From: Cryptomeria japonica | Taxonomy: Eukaryota > Streptophyta > Pinopsida > Cupressales > Cupressaceae | Assembly (NCBI RefSeq): GCF_030272615.1 | Contig: NW_026729331.1 | Span: 32,627 to 96,626 of the forward strand | Direction: 5' to 3' | Length of the DNA: 64,000 nucleotides | Shown: positions 10,500-24,249 of the stretch, piece after piece | Layout of the letters: every line of letters starts with the position of its first letter | How positions within the stretch are numbered: position 1 is the first letter of the stretch | Translations under genes and position numbers: made by a program | The notes under the pieces: model-generated | The model's input: only the letters and a program-made list of their open reading frames with translations | The model's database searches: none | What the model was told of the DNA's origin: nothing

Positions 10500-12583
10500 T
10501 GCACACACTTGATCATCTATAACGATATAGTCATGATATTAATTTATTTTTATATTAGTCTAATATATGATTTGTGATTTATTTGAATATTTTGGTCAAC
10601 CTTTATGTGTCTAGTGTTTGTATCATTCACGATTCATTAAAAATGTCTTAGAAAAGAATGTAATACTAGGAAAACATTAAACATTAAAATAGTTTTAATA
10701 AGAGTATCAAGTAGTTCTTGTATTAAAAAAAAAGGTGTATCATCCTCGAAAATAATCAATAATGTATTAAAATATCTTTGAAGTTGTTTCATTCATATAA
10801 AATCTATTAACCATTTTTAAAATGACACATCTATTAAACATTAGACTATAGACAACTAAAGAATGGAGTTGGGGGCTTGCTCTAGGATTGGTCCTCTAAT
10901 TGTGTTTGGGATTGGTCCTTCAGTTGTGTTTGGAATGGTTCCTCTAGTAGGTCTCTCTGTCTCTCTTGATTGTGTTGTATGTGGGTGGGTGAGAGGTGAA
11001 TTGTTCCTTTGAGGTTGGGTCTACAGGGATTCTAAATTGTTCCTCCAAATTCTATAGAGGGGGAACAGGGAGCTCTTGTTCCTCCAAATTCTATAGAGGG
11101 GGAATAGGGAGCTCGAGTTATTGAACCTACAAATTGAAGGTTATGTTGGGGGTGGGGGCATGTTATGTACAAAATCTGATTTCACATCATGGTATTGACA
11201 CATCGATGGGCTCAGTGGGAGAGGTACAATTACTCCTAGGAGAGCTCATTGCTCCTCTAATTGGCTGGACATGGATCTATGTTCATATGGTGGGAGAGAG
11301 ACAATTACTCCTAAACTCTGATTTATTTGTGTGGAGGAGGAATAGAGTGTGCAGTTGTAGCATGCGGAATGGCTAGGGTTACGTTTCCCCCCTTACTTCC
11401 TAGTTCATGAAAGCCGTGTCAATCCATGCAACGATGATCAGGTGGTCATCGGGATCCCGATCATTTGTCATTCAATTAGCTTGTTCCCGGATAGAGAGCT
11501 GAACCAATACCAATCCCAGGTCAAATCAGAGATAATTCAAAGATGTATTGACATGAGAGGGTCATACCCTACTATTATAAGGGGTTCTATTGGTAGCCCT
11601 TTATAATAGTAGGCAGATCTAATTTGATTTTTTCTCGGGCCTAGTCTATAGAGCCTATAGTTTAGATCCATGCGTAATGTATTGACCAATGGAATCCTTG
11701 CTCTAGCATAAATTCAGTTTCTAGAGATTAGCATCCAACATAGCATGGCAAGCGTACCCCTTGGTAACCTAGACTGGTGACTCATAGGGGGGCTAAGTGC
11801 CTAGATTTCCTCATGTTTCGACCAAGGTGTTCATGGGGATCCTTAGTCCATTGTGTTTGGTGTGATGCATTGAGGATGTGGCGATATATCACTTCAACCA
11901 AAAAGTAACCTACCACACTGACCTATAGTTACCAATCATTACACAAATGAGAAGGAACAATTAGCCCCAGTCAATCATCAGATAACGTTGAGACATGTTA
12001 CATAGATAAGATCCTATATCCACCCACCCCCATACCCTCCCTTTCTATAGTTCTAGGGCAAGATACCCTCATGTTAATCTCTCCTCCTAATGTTCCGTGT
12101 AGGGTGTGTTGTCTAACTATAATCCCTAGTCCCCTGCATCACTTTCCACTCCATATAATTTTAGGTGAGCCCATAGAATTGTAGGGCTTGACTGCAGTTC
12201 ATTACTAAAGCCCAACCAAATTGTAGGGGGCCCTCCTCCCCCCACCCCTTATTATAGTTATCCTATTATAGTTATATTTGATTACAATTTTGAATGGTGT
12301 CTACTAATTTCTAGATATGTGAACATGATGAAAAAATAGTACTTTTAAAATTCTTCTTTTAATTTAAAAAAATAAAATAAAATACATCTCTTATAAATTA
12401 AAAAATAGAATTTGTTGTCCTAAATATGCGGGTAGATGAAGAACATTATATGCAACGTAGTCATTATCTTCAATTCCACATCTGGCAAAAGACGCACCTC
12501 AATCGCCTGGACGCTTAGCACAACGATCTAGCTCTAAAGGTAAAGTAAAATAATTCAATTCAAATATCTTTGCTACTTATATT
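10500..12583. other. Spacer with one dispersed copy of the TLP-flank repeat
   Basis: 10735-10845 resembles 6700-6810 and 52290-52400 (ATCTTTGAAGTTGTTTCATTC context), so it is a stray piece of the TLP flank. 10860-12300 is less AT-rich than its surroundings. It includes a short duplicated phrase, TGTTCCTCCAAATTCTATAG, near 11038 and 11078. No gene or element was recognised in it. Confidence 0.55.
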
Positions 12584-12622
12584 GTAATTGGGTGGAATCA
12601 CGAAGGAAAACCATTGCAAAAT
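12584..12622 (+). repeat. 39-bp direct repeat flanking Copia-1, left copy
   Basis: 34 of 39 positions match 21362-21400, and all five differences are A/G transitions. It ends one base before the left LTR. Confidence 0.88.
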
Positions 12623-12623
12623 T

Positions 12624-14640
12624 TGTTGGAAGTGACTTAACTCTGAGAGGGGGGTGAATAAGAGTCAATTGGAAATTTGACTTAATTGGCTTAGTTTAAG
12701 ATTCTTCTAAACTGTATCATTGACAATAAATCAATCTTATAAAATCATGTAAGCATGACCAATCAATATGGGCAAAGCGAATAATCATATAATGCTTAAC
12801 TGAAACTGACTTTACATAAAGAGACAAACTTGAACTTCTAACACATTGCAACATAAACTTTGTAACTGTGAACAACAACTTTGAACCTTAAACATTGCAT
12901 TTAATATGAAATGATTTAGACCAAGATAACAAATGAAATGCAGAAAATTAAGACAAGGCAAAAGCATTAGAGAAAACTAATGAAACATATTAGAAACATT
13001 AGACAGAAGACACAAAATTTTCATGAGTAGAAAACCCCCTTGGGGTAGAAAAACCACTCGGTAAAATATCCTTTTATTATCTCAAAGAGCACCACCTCTG
13101 TTACACTGAATTTAGAAGTATTAAACTTCAAGGAGCACTAACCCCCATATCTCATACTATGTCAAGAAATGTCAAGTTACAAACACTGATAAATTTATAA
13201 TTGTACAATGATTTTGCAACTACAAACTTGTCAGTGACTGATCAAGTTTACTAAAGAGATATTCAATAATGCCAATTACAATTCTCTATAATCAAAATCA
13301 GAGAGTACATATTTCAATCTCTATAAGACTTAAATCCCTGGAATACAATAGAGAGAGATAACACACTTTATCAAAAAAAATCAATTTATAAACCCTCTAT
13401 ATCTGTGAAAGATTTATGCTTTGTTTTGAAAGAAATTCTCTATCATGAAAAAAACTCTATCCAAAAAATATCTTTTAAATAGCCAGTGTTGTCTGAAACA
13501 AAGTTTTCAACTGTAACCCTTCTTTCTTTCCGTAATGCAACCCTAGTCTTTCAAAATAAAACCTTTTTCATTTTTCATTTTGAAAATAAAATAAATAAAA
13601 CCCTTTACATTTTTTGTTTCTAAAAAGAATTTCAAAATAAATCCTTTATTTTATTTGTTGTGGTTGCATTTTTAATAACTGAAACTCTTTTCCTTTTTAT
13701 TTTATTTTAAAAAAGCCAGCTTTCAAAACAAACAAAAAACAAAATATGAGATACCAGATTCTTTCCTTTCATTTAGGAAACAGTATTATTTGTAGATATA
13801 AAAAAAACTAAGTATAGACAATTGAAAAATCTTTACAGAATCCAAACAAACTTAGCCACGAAAACAACCATTGAAATCTTCAAAAACCAGTAGTATGAAA
13901 TAGTAAAAAATCATATCAAGAAACAAAAACACAAACTTCCTGTAACAACCAATAGGATCTTCATAGCGACATCCCTAATAGAAACTTGTTTGATCCTTAA
14001 GCTTCCCTAAATAATTTTTCAAATAATTTTGAAATTGCATAAACTTTTCAATTCCGGCTAGATATGATAAGAATAATATCTCAAGCACTTGCGGGGCTCA
14101 GGGCTTGCAATGAGCAATCAAAAACTTGATGAACAAAGTTTGCTATCATATATTAGATAAAATGCACTTCCAACAAAGACTAATGTATGGTGGAGCCCAC
14201 AGTGGTTTGTACCTAGTTAATATTTTTCACTTAAAGCCTGACAAAACATACACCAACATCCCAAAGTCATTTTGAATCCGTAGCATTCATTATGCCATAT
14301 CATAGGATCCATGGAAGGTATCTTTATGTTTGCATTAAGGCCTAATTTAGAATGAATGTATAGTCACAAAAGTGTGACCTTTTAAAATAAAAAATATTTG
14401 TTACCTTTTTAAAGATAATATCACTATAAAAGTGACTTTTGTATCCTTGCGGTCTGTCATTATTCAAACCAAATGTGAATTTGAATAACATAAGAAAAAA
14501 TATACTCAGTTCTACTGCATTATGAATATCTACAAATGATAAACATCTGTAACAAAAATAACCAATTTGGATGCCAAATGGTATAACAAAACCCAATATA
14601 AATGCTCTCTTTTTGTCATCAAGAAAACTAAGGGGCAACA
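12624..14640 (-). repeat. Copia-1 LTR, left (3' LTR of the element)
   Basis: 2017 bp. It carries about 130 bp near 14110-14240 that the other LTR lacks, and lacks a stretch near 20160-20390 that the other LTR has. Confidence 0.88.
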
Positions 14641-15080
14641 AACTCCCCCTTTGTCCTTGATGGCAAAAATCATGCCATCATTGACTTGTATGTCAAAATC
14701 ACCACTGAGATATATCAGAATATCAAAGGACTAGAAATAAACAATCCAAGTGTTTGTATATGAATAATGAGAATCTGCTGAAAAGAATATAACAAACATT
14801 GTGAAGTCATAAAATAAAATCCACCTGTCCATAGTACCACAAAATATACCAAAATGCCACTATAACAAAGTATGCCATTGTAACCAAGTATGCCACTGTA
14901 CCAGAATAGATCACCAATACCAAAAATGTAGCAAGTCAAACCACTCAGATACTCAGAAATTAAGAGATGCGATATGTCAATGATGTAGAATTCTTCTTCC
15001 CCTTTTTGTCTCAGAGACAACAGGAAAAGTAGCTGAGTGCTGCTGGTGGAGAGCAAAGCTCCCCCTAAATAAATATATTT

Positions 15081-18000
15081 TCAAACAATAGAAGATTGAG
15101 AGAGGACTCCCAATCTGGTTTTAAAGCGTTCAAATGCTTCTTTAGATAATACCTTAGTAAAAATATCTGCTACCTGGGAATGCGTAGAAATGTAAAGCAT
15201 TTCAACCTCATTATCTTGAACCCTTTCTCGTAGAAAATGATATTTAATATCAATGTGTTTGGTATGAGAGTGCATAATTGGATTTTTGGCAATATTAATG
15301 GCACTAGTGTTGTCACACAAAATAGTAAGTGGTTTTGAAACAGTAACACCCCTATCACTTAACTAATAAAAAATCCAAATAAGTTGTCGTATTGCTGCTA
15401 TATATTCAGATTCAGCCATTGAAAAAGTGACACAATCATGTTTCTTACTATGACATGCAACCAACCTATCACCCAAGAAAAATGCAACACCACTAGTACT
15501 TCTCCTTTGATAAAGACGACCAGACCAGTCAGTATTAGTGTAACCAAGCAAAGTAAAGTCTTCACTTCTAGGATAACACAGACCATAATCAATTGTACCT
15601 TGAATATACTTAAAGATTCTCCTAACAACATTTAAATGTGCTTGTTAGGATTAGATTGAAATCATGAAACTAAACAAACTACTTGCATTAAATCTGGCCT
15701 AGAAGCATTTTAATACAATAAGCTGCCAATCATTGATCTATATTCAGATTGATTTACCTTGGGAGAATCATATATCTTTGTTAATTTACAACATGTCATC
15801 ATTGGTGTACTAACAGGTTTACAATCTTCTATGTTAACTTTTTAAGCATCCCCTAGGCGTATTTAACCCATGACAGAAATATTCCTTGCTTAAGCTGCAT
15901 TACTTGCAAACCAAGAAAGAAAGTTAATTCTCCAAGCATTGACATTTGAAATTCAAATGCCATAATCATTGAAAACATTTTAGATAATGAATCATTATTG
16001 CATCCAAAAATGATATCATCCACGTATACTTCAACAACCAATATTTCATCTCCTTCAACCTTGACATACAAGTTGTTGTCCACTTTACCTCTAATGAAGC
16101 CATTAGATGTAAGGTGGGCATCCAACCTGGAATACCAAGCTCAAGGAGCTTGTTTAAGGCCATAAAGAGCCTTTTTCAATCTGTAAACATAATTAGGCTT
16201 ATCTGTAGAAAAAAAACCTTCAAGTTGTGCCATATACACTTCTTTCTCAAGATAGCCATTCAAAAACGCAGTTTTAACATCCATCTGGTATACTTTAAAT
16301 TTTTTTTAAAAGAGTATGCAAGAAATTCTAATAGACTCAAGTCTAGCTACAGGTGCAAAAGTTTCACCAAAATCTACACCTTCTTGTTGTGCATAACCCT
16401 TGCAAACAAATTGTGCTTTGTTTCTGACAACTATACCAGATTCATCAAGTTTATTCCCGAATATCCATTTTCCTCCTATCACATTTTTACCATCTTCTCT
16501 AGGTACTAATTCCCATGTCTGATTTTTCTCTATTGAATTAATTTCCTCTTTCGTAGCATCTAACTAGCAGTTATCATTCAAAGCATCAGAAACAATTTTC
16601 GGTTCAAAATTTGTTACCAGAGAATAATGCTCTACCATTTGAGCTTGTTCATCAGTTTTTGCTCTTCTTCTAGTTAAGATCCCTACATATTTGTCACCAA
16701 TAATCTGACTTTGAGGATGTCTTTTAGTAATGACTCTGGAGGGTGCATGTAGAGGAATTTATGTTTTCGGACTTGATGCATTTTCCTCATTTGTTATTTC
16801 TACTTCAACAAGATTAGGAGCTCGATCAAGTCTTATTGGAGTATCCTCCTCAACATCCTGTATATCATCACTAAGAAGCAATTGCTCATCAAATCTCACA
16901 TTAACTGTTTCAACAATTTTATTTAGCCTATTATTGAAACATTTATAGGCTTTGCTATGAGTGGAATATCCAAGAAAGATACCCTCATCAATTTTAGTAT
17001 CAAAGCTTCCTAGATTCTCTTCATCTCTCTTAATATAACATTTGCAACCAAAATTTTTGAAGTATTTAATAGAAGCAGCCTTACCATACTAGAGTTCATA
17101 TGGAGTAAAAGTGGAATTTACCCTGATTTGCAAACGGTTTAGAATGTAAACAGTTGTATGAACAACTTCTTTCCAATATCTGTCTGGCAGATTTGCCTTA
17201 TTGAGCATTGTGAGAGACATTTCTTTAACAGTCATGTTCTTTCTTTCAACCACCCCATTTTGTTGACATGTCTGAGCAGCAGCATATTGCCTCTTTATGC
17301 CATGTTTTCTGCAACAATCTATAAACTCTTGTGATGTAAATTCAGCACCTTTGTTAGATCTTAAACACTTAAGCTTTAAATCAGATTCTCTTTCTACCAT
17401 TTTTTTGAAAATTTTTGAATCTATCAAATGCTTTTGATTTATGCTTAAGAAAAGTAACCCAAACCATTCTTGTATAATCATCAACAAAAAACATAAAGTA
17501 GCTTAGATTTAAAGGATACTTTTATTTTTTTACCTTTTGGAAACTCCTTACACACAGAGTTTGATGGTTTACTCAACATAGGTAAACCTCTAACATTTTG
17601 GTTCTTTCTGATTCGAACCAGATTCTCAAAGTTCACATGTCCCAAGCACTTGTGCCATAACCAATTTTCCTCTACTTGACTCATAAGACACGTGCGTTCA
17701 TTGTTTTCATAGTTAGTGGAGTCAAGAAAGTTGTAAACATTGCCAATTGTTCTCAAACAATCAACAATAATTTTACCAGATTTATTTTTGATAGCACAAC
17801 CTTGAGAACCAAAGGATACACTATAACCACTATCACAAATTTGACTAACACTTAACAAGTTGTGTTTTAATCCTTCTACGAAATAAACATCATGGATTGG
17901 AGTGTAATCATTCAACAGTAATACCTTTACCTCTTACATTAGCTCCTGAACTGTCACCAAATCTTACAAAACCTCCATCAAATTCTTCCAGATGAAGAAA

Positions 18001-19181
18001 CTTACTTTTGTCTCTTGTCATATGGTGTGAACATCCACTGTCCAACACCCATAATGATTTCTTATTTGATTGAAATTCAGTTTGCACTAACATTGATTTC
18101 TCTTTGCTAGGTACAAACTTAGTTTTCCACACCTTATCAACATTTATCTTTGATTTGCACTGAGTAGAGGTATTTGCAAAGGTGTTACATTTGACACACT
18201 TCACAGTGTTTGGAAAGCCACAGGCTTGTTTCTGTCCAAACATAGGGGTTCTATGTAGCAAAAATCTTCAAGCATTAACCTTATGGCCAAACTTATTGCA
18301 ATAAAAGCAATAGCCATGAAAGAGGCCGAATTTAAATGGTCTCAGTATGCGGTAAGCTTGAAATTGTTTTTTGTTTGCAATCTTAGTGGTATATTTTGAT
18401 GATTCAGCCTTTTCAAATTCTACATCAGTCAAGTTCTTGTGTTGTTTTGGCTTTCTCAAAATATCATTTAAATGCATTGTACTTTCATACTTTTCTAACT
18501 AGCAATGCTTCAATAGCATCTGAGAGTTCAGATTCACTATCAGGTTCTTCTTTTTTTTCTACTTTGAAAGCAGTCTGTTTAGAAGTGGAAGGATTGATAC
18601 CAGTCCTCATTTCATAGGCTGTAAGTATGCTTTGTAGGTTATCAAGAGACATAGTAGAAAAACTCTTCTTCTCTTCTAAGGTTGAAACGTTAGTTTCAAA
18701 TTTGGGCAAAAAATTTTGAATGACCTTTCTTACAACATCTTTTTCATCAATAGTTTCACCAAGACCTCTTCTAGAATTCACAACTTCATCAATTTTGAGA
18801 AAGTAACTTGCAACATTCTCATCTTCTTTCACTCTCAAAGACTCAAACTGATTCTTTAACTTTTGCATCTCCTTGATAAAAAGTTTCAAGTTTGTTACAT
18901 ATCTCATGGGCAAATGAACAATGTATAACCTTAACAAAGACATCCTTTGTAAGACCACACAAGATAGCATGCTTAGCTCTGGCATTTAATTCATATCGTG
19001 TCTTTACATTAGGATATGTGGGAATAGTAGTAGGAACAACATAATTTATGGTCACAGTGTTCCATACATTAAGATCAACAGTAACCAGGTAACTTTCCAT
19101 CCTAATCTTCCAGAACGCATAATCTGTGCCATCAAAAAGAGGTTCTCTAGAAAGTGAACCACCTTCTTGTGAATGAGACAT
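15081..19181 (-). pseudogene. Copia-1 gag-pol polyprotein, multiply broken
   Basis: On the minus strand: gag from 19181 (LFDGTDYAFWKIRMESYL); a zinc knuckle near 18310-18280 (CFYCNKFGHK, last Cys position altered); protease near 18045 with an intact WVLDSGCSHHMT; the GAG-pre-integrase start near 17650 (LWHKCLGHVNFENL); integrase core 17487-17089 in which the usual RSDxGGEF reads RSNKGAEF, so a catalytic Asp appears as Asn; RT fragments 16700-15850 with YVDDIIFG; and RNase H 15551-15081 (ADIFTKVL near the end). At least eight frame breaks separate these parts, so no working polyprotein is possible. Confidence 0.9.
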
Positions 19182-19242
19182 TATAAAACTTCTAATTGAC
19201 CAGGAACAATCTCTAGGATAGACCTATATGGAGGGACACTAT

Positions 19243-19254
19243 GCTATGATACCA
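19243..19254 (-). other. Primer-binding site of Copia-1
   Basis: The minus strand reads TGGTATCATAGC, one mismatch from the initiator tRNA-Met complement. It lies two bases from the right LTR. Confidence 0.8.
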
Positions 19255-19256
19255 CT

Positions 19257-21361
19257 TGTTGGAAGTGACTGGACTCTGAGAGAGGTGGGGGGGCTGAATC
19301 AGAGTCAATAGGAAATTTGACTTAGTTGGCTTAATCTAAGATTCTTTTAAACTAGATCTTTGACAATAAATCAATCTTATAAAATCATGTAAGCATGACC
19401 ATTCAATATGAGCAAATTGAATAATCATATAATGCTTAACTGAAATTAAATTTACATAAAGAGACAAATTTAAACTTCTCACACATTGCAACATAAACTT
19501 TGTAACTATGAACAACATCTTTGAACCTTAAATATTGCATTTAACATGAAATGATTTAGACCAAGATAACAAGTGAAATGCAAAAAATTAAGACATGGCA
19601 AAAGCATTAGAGAAATCTAATGAAACAGATCAAAAACATTAGACACAAGACACAAATTTTTCATGAGTGGAAAAGCCTCTTGGGGTAGAAAAACCACTCG
19701 GTAAAATATCCTTTTATTATCTCAAAGAGCACCACCTCTGTTACACTGAATTTAGAAGTATCAAACTTCAAGGAGCACCAAACCCCATATCTCATACTAT
19801 TTCAAGAAATGTCAAGTTACAAACACTGATAAGTTTATAATTACACAATGATTTTGCATCTACAAACTTGTTAGTGATTGAACAAGTTTACTAAAGAGAT
19901 ATTTAATAATAACAATTACAAGTCTCTGTAATCAAATTCAAAGAGTACAAATTTCAATCTTTGTAAGACCTCAATCCCTGGAATACAACAGAGAGAGATA
20001 ACACACACTTTATAAAAAAAATTCAATTTATAAACACTTTGTATCCGTAAAATATTTATGCTCTATTTTGAATCAAGTTCTTTATCTTTGAAAAAACTCT
20101 ATCCAAAAAATATCTTTCAAATAGCCAGTGTTGTCTATAACAAAGTCTTCAACTGTAACCCTCGAATAGGGTTACCAAACCCTAACTAGGGTTTGCTAGA
20201 CAACCAAAAAACCATCTTTCAGTTTGCAAAAAATTGAAAATGAAAAATATAATATCTTTTTCCCAAATGAACAAAACCCTTTATGTCCTTCGGTTTCTAT
20301 TTTCTAGAAAATAAAACAGTTTCCTTCTCTTTTATTCTTTTCTGGAAAAAAAAAGTTTTGATAATGAAAACCCTTCTTCCTTTTTCAAATTCAACCCCAG
20401 TCTTTCAAAATAAAACCTTTTCATTTTTTGTTTTGAAAAGAAAATAAATAAAACCCTTTAAATTTTCTATTTCTAAAAAGAATTGCAAAATAAAAATTTC
20501 TCTTATTTGCTACGGTTGCATTTTTAATAAATGAACTTTTCCTTTTTTTTTTTTAAATGCCAGCTTTCAAAACAAAAAAAACAAAATACGAGATACCAGA
20601 TTCTTTCCTTTCATTTGGGAAATGATATTAACTATAGATATAAAAAAAAAAACTAAGTATAATCAGTTTAAAAATCTTTACAAAATCCAAATGAACTTAC
20701 CCACGAAAACCACCAATGAAATCTTCAAAAACTAGTAGTATGATATAATAAAAACTCATGTCAACAAACCAAAACCGAAACTTCCTGTAACGGCCAATAG
20801 GATCTCCATAGCGGCAGCCCTAAACTAGGGTTTTCAAAATAACTTCAAGTGATAGAAACTTGTTTGATCATTAAGCTGCCCTAAACAATTTTTTGAATAC
20901 TTTTGCAAACTACATATAGTTTTCAATTCCGGCTAGATATGATAAGAATAATATCTCAAGCACTTACATGGCTCAAGGCTTGCAATGACCAACATCCCAA
21001 AGTTATTTGACATATGTAGCATTCATTATGCCATATCATATAGTACACGTAAGGTATCTTTATGTTTGCATTAAGGCCCGATTTAGAATGAATGTATAGC
21101 AACAAAAGTGTGACCTTTTAAAATAAAAAATATTTGTTACCTTTTTTAAGATAATATCACTATAAAAGTGACTTTTGTATCCTTGCAGTCTGTCATTATT
21201 CAAACCAAATGTGGAAAATATATACTTAGTGCCACTGCATTATTTATATCTGTAAATGATAAACATTTGTAACAAAAGTTTCCAATCTAGATGCCAAATG
21301 GTATAACCAAACCTAGTATAACTGCCCTCTTTTTGTCATCAAGGACAACTAAGGGGCAACA
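19257..21361 (-). repeat. Copia-1 LTR, right (5' LTR of the element)
   Basis: 2105 bp, pairs with 12624-14640 and ends in GGGGCAACA. Confidence 0.88.
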
Positions 21362-21400
21362 ATAATTAGGTGAAATCACAAAGGAAAACCATTGCAGAAT
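21362..21400 (+). repeat. 39-bp direct repeat flanking Copia-1, right copy
   Basis: Starts at the first base after the LTR and pairs with 12584-12622. Confidence 0.88.
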
Positions 21401-23639
21401 CATGGGCAATACCACTTTGGCCTCTAAGAGTGCAAAGTTTTAATCAATGCAAATCGAGGCCTAATGAAATGGCATGAATGCATTTGGATGCTTAGTAGCT
21501 TTTGAAATTCCTTAAATGAACAACTTTGGGTTGAATTTGTCCAAGTTGTCTCCCCATAAAGATGGGTCAAGGTGCATTGTAAGGATTGGAATATCAAGTT
21601 CAATACATGCAAGAATTGAGAACCTGCCAAGATTTACTAGCTTATCCATTTGTCAAACCAGTGCTATCACAAAGTGGTTAAAGTCTCAAGGATTCTTTGA
21701 AAATTATCCCCATTTGCAATAGTAAGGGTACACTATGATATATATTAATCTACAAATCAAAGTTTACCTTAATAGCTTTCTAAGGAATGCAACCAATTTG
21801 TGGGAACCATAGACTGACTTTAAATCCTCCTCTACCATCTAGCCTAGCATTTCAAATAGGGTAAATAGAATATTATGAAATTTAAACATGTTATAGTCCA
21901 ATTAGGGAAACAAATGAAATCTGAGTAGGGTTAATGGTATTTATTCTTACAATCATTAGGTCATTCCTGGTGTTTGCATTAAGAAAATATTTTTTTCCAT
22001 GCACTTCTAAGACCTCCTTACATGCGTGTTCTTGCCAGTCCCGATGTATTCCGAACAAAGATTGTTATAGTTTCTTGTCTAGCTATATAGAAAGTTCTGC
22101 ATTCAACAATTATTTCATCTGCTATCATGTGAATGTTCTTCTACACTTTTTCTCCTTGCTCCTTGTTGGTATTCATCATTAGTCCAATTATTGTTGCATG
22201 TTCTCTTTTTAGGAAGAAACATGTTTGAGTTGGATGCAACCTATTGGTTTTAGTTTTGTAATATTTTCTATTAAGCATCAATATTAACCATTTTGTGATT
22301 TCTTTTATTTTAATATGTGTCGAGTCTTTAGTGACTTTAATGAGACAAGAGCTCACTTGGCAATTCCTTCTTTACATATTCTAGAAACTTGTCTCTTATA
22401 CTTCATAGACTTGACAACATGGCATTTCATTCATTTTTTTGTAAGTGATAAAGGGGAGTGTTTGACTTGCCTCTTTGCAATACTTCAATAGTAATTACAT
22501 GCTCAAGTCAATTACAAGTAAACTTGATATCCAATCTATTCAATAGCACCCTGTAATCGCCATTACCTTGCATGTCCTTCCCTGTTAACATCATGGGAAA
22601 TTGTTGATGCGGTTGATCAAACCTATTCATATAGTCTTTATTTTCTTCTCCATTCTATTCAATGTGTAAAAAGTAGAATAGTGCTATCTATTCTATAAAA
22701 ATTAGAGCAGTGTTACAAAATTCTGGTAGAACTTTAATTAAACATTTATCAAACTTTTCAACCATTCTCATTAGTAACATCTAAAGTATTTCAGAAGCTT
22801 TTGGAAGGATCAAATATATAGTCATAAAACTCAAGAAATAAAAAATATCTAGTGCATAAGTAGAATCCATACTTTCTTTTCCGATGATCATAATCGTAAA
22901 ACTTACCATATATATTTATATATGGTATGTTCTAAAAAATATCATTACTCTACAAATTTTGCAAATATGAACTTTTAATCATATATTCATATTCTACTCT
23001 TTCAATCTCCTTTGATGAATTTATCCATAGGCCAGAAAGTTTGCAGATTTCCAATAACGTAAAACTTCTCATCTCTGTTGACTGCTCATGGGATGTAGGA
23101 GTCTAAACTTCTTAGGATTTTAGTCAGCCTACCTTCAATTACTAGCTACTTAGATTTTTTTGCTGGTCATTCTTTAGAGTCTTGCTTTTAGTTTAATGAG
23201 ATGTTGGCTTCCCTTTCTTTTATATCTTTGTAGCATAGGCTCCAAAAATGTTAGAATGTATGAAACCATTGGTGATTTACTAAAATCAGCATATTTATAA
23301 AAAAATGTCAATTTGATCTCGAAAAAGTTCATCATTGTCCAAATAATTTTTTGAAAGGTCATCTGACAATATGACCTAGACAAAAGTAAAACTTGAAGTA
23401 ATGAATCCCTCAACTATTTTAGGTACAAATCCATGAAGAAGACTTGGCATGCCACTCTTCCAATATGAAACAATTATAACACTTCAAATAAGTAATAAAG
23501 ATCGTTGCTAGCTTACTTCCATGATTGCAAAGATTTTAATGTAAATTTCATCACCAATTGTATCTAGTCACTGCAACCTTGTACATTGATAAGTTCGGAG
23601 GGCTAATAATTCACTTTAAAATGAAAAAGAAAGTTGTAA
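21401..23639. other. Spacer, nothing recognised
   Basis: Only short frames on both strands. No LTR ends or conserved motifs were seen. Exons or introns of the decayed ABC transporter to the right may extend into it, but I could not recognise any. Confidence 0.5.
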
Positions 23640-24249
23640 TACTCATGGTAATTGTCACGATCTGTAAGACCTTGTCCTATTTTTAATATGTAAATAAAAG
23701 AGTTCCTTTCCATAAGAAACACTTCTCTAGAATATCAAGCTTTGAGCATTTTCATTCTACTAATACCATACTTGGTAGATCTAAGCGCAACAAGATGGTT
23801 CTTTGTTTAATGATATCGATGTGATGACTCTTACCAATATGAAATGAGTGGAAGGCCTTTGCAAATTCCTTAACAAGTATGTAGTGATACAATTGATTTC
23901 CATAAGTCCAATGTTGCTCTTGGTACTTTCTTGACGTCATTTCCTATAAGAAATCAGCTACTCCTTTTCTGTCATGGTATGAAACCCATAGAATTGAAAA
24001 AATCAAACACATATTCTCGATGTCCTTGATACACAATCTCACCTCTAGACAAGATTTGTCATCAAATAGATCATATGTTTCATGACCAGGCTGCAAAAGA
24101 GAAATCAATATTTTCCCATCAAGAACATAAACAATTTGGTGCAAACACTTAATAATTTGGTATGCTGTAGCATTGTCCAACCTTATTGAAATTTCATCTA
24201 TAAGCAAGGATTTGGAATGAGCAACTAGCATTTCCACTACTTCTGACAA
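23640..24249 (-). pseudogene. PDR-type ABCG transporter fragment (pseudogene)
   Basis: Minus-strand translation from 24249 gives the Walker B region as LLIDEISIRLDNATAYQIIK (intact family members read roughly MDEISTGLDSSTTYQIVK). It continues through ISLLQPGHETYDLFDD and ends RKGVADFL at 23944. After a stop it resumes with MTSRKYQEQHW and VKEFAKAFHSFHIGKS (23940-23830). With further frameshifts it reaches a KYG...SREVFLMERNSFIY-like stretch near 23730-23650, where intact proteins enter the first membrane domain. These full-size transporters export terpenoids and other compounds at the plasma membrane. Walker A, the ABC signature and all membrane segments are absent, so it is a dead partial copy. 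Its parent is not in the window. Confidence 0.85.

Larger units (their letters stand above)
12624..21361 (-). mobile_element. Ty1/Copia LTR retrotransposon, Copia-1 (decayed, full length)
   Basis: 8.7 kb with LTRs at 12624-14640 and 19257-21361, a primer-binding site at 19243-19254, a polypurine tract (plus-strand AACTCCCCCTTTGTCC) just inside the left LTR at 14641, and a minus-strand gag-protease-integrase-RT-RNase H order. That order is diagnostic of Ty1/Copia. LTR ends are TGTTGG...GCAACA on the plus strand. Many stops and frameshifts and large LTR-to-LTR indels show it is old. The element is flanked by 39-bp direct repeats, much longer than the usual ~5-bp target duplication. Confidence 0.92.

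Noticed and set aside
10067-10522. Several long open frames on both strands over the microsatellite
   Set aside because: They are translations of GT, CACATA and TATACACA repeats (runs of VCVC, HTHT, YVYV) and have no gene-like features.
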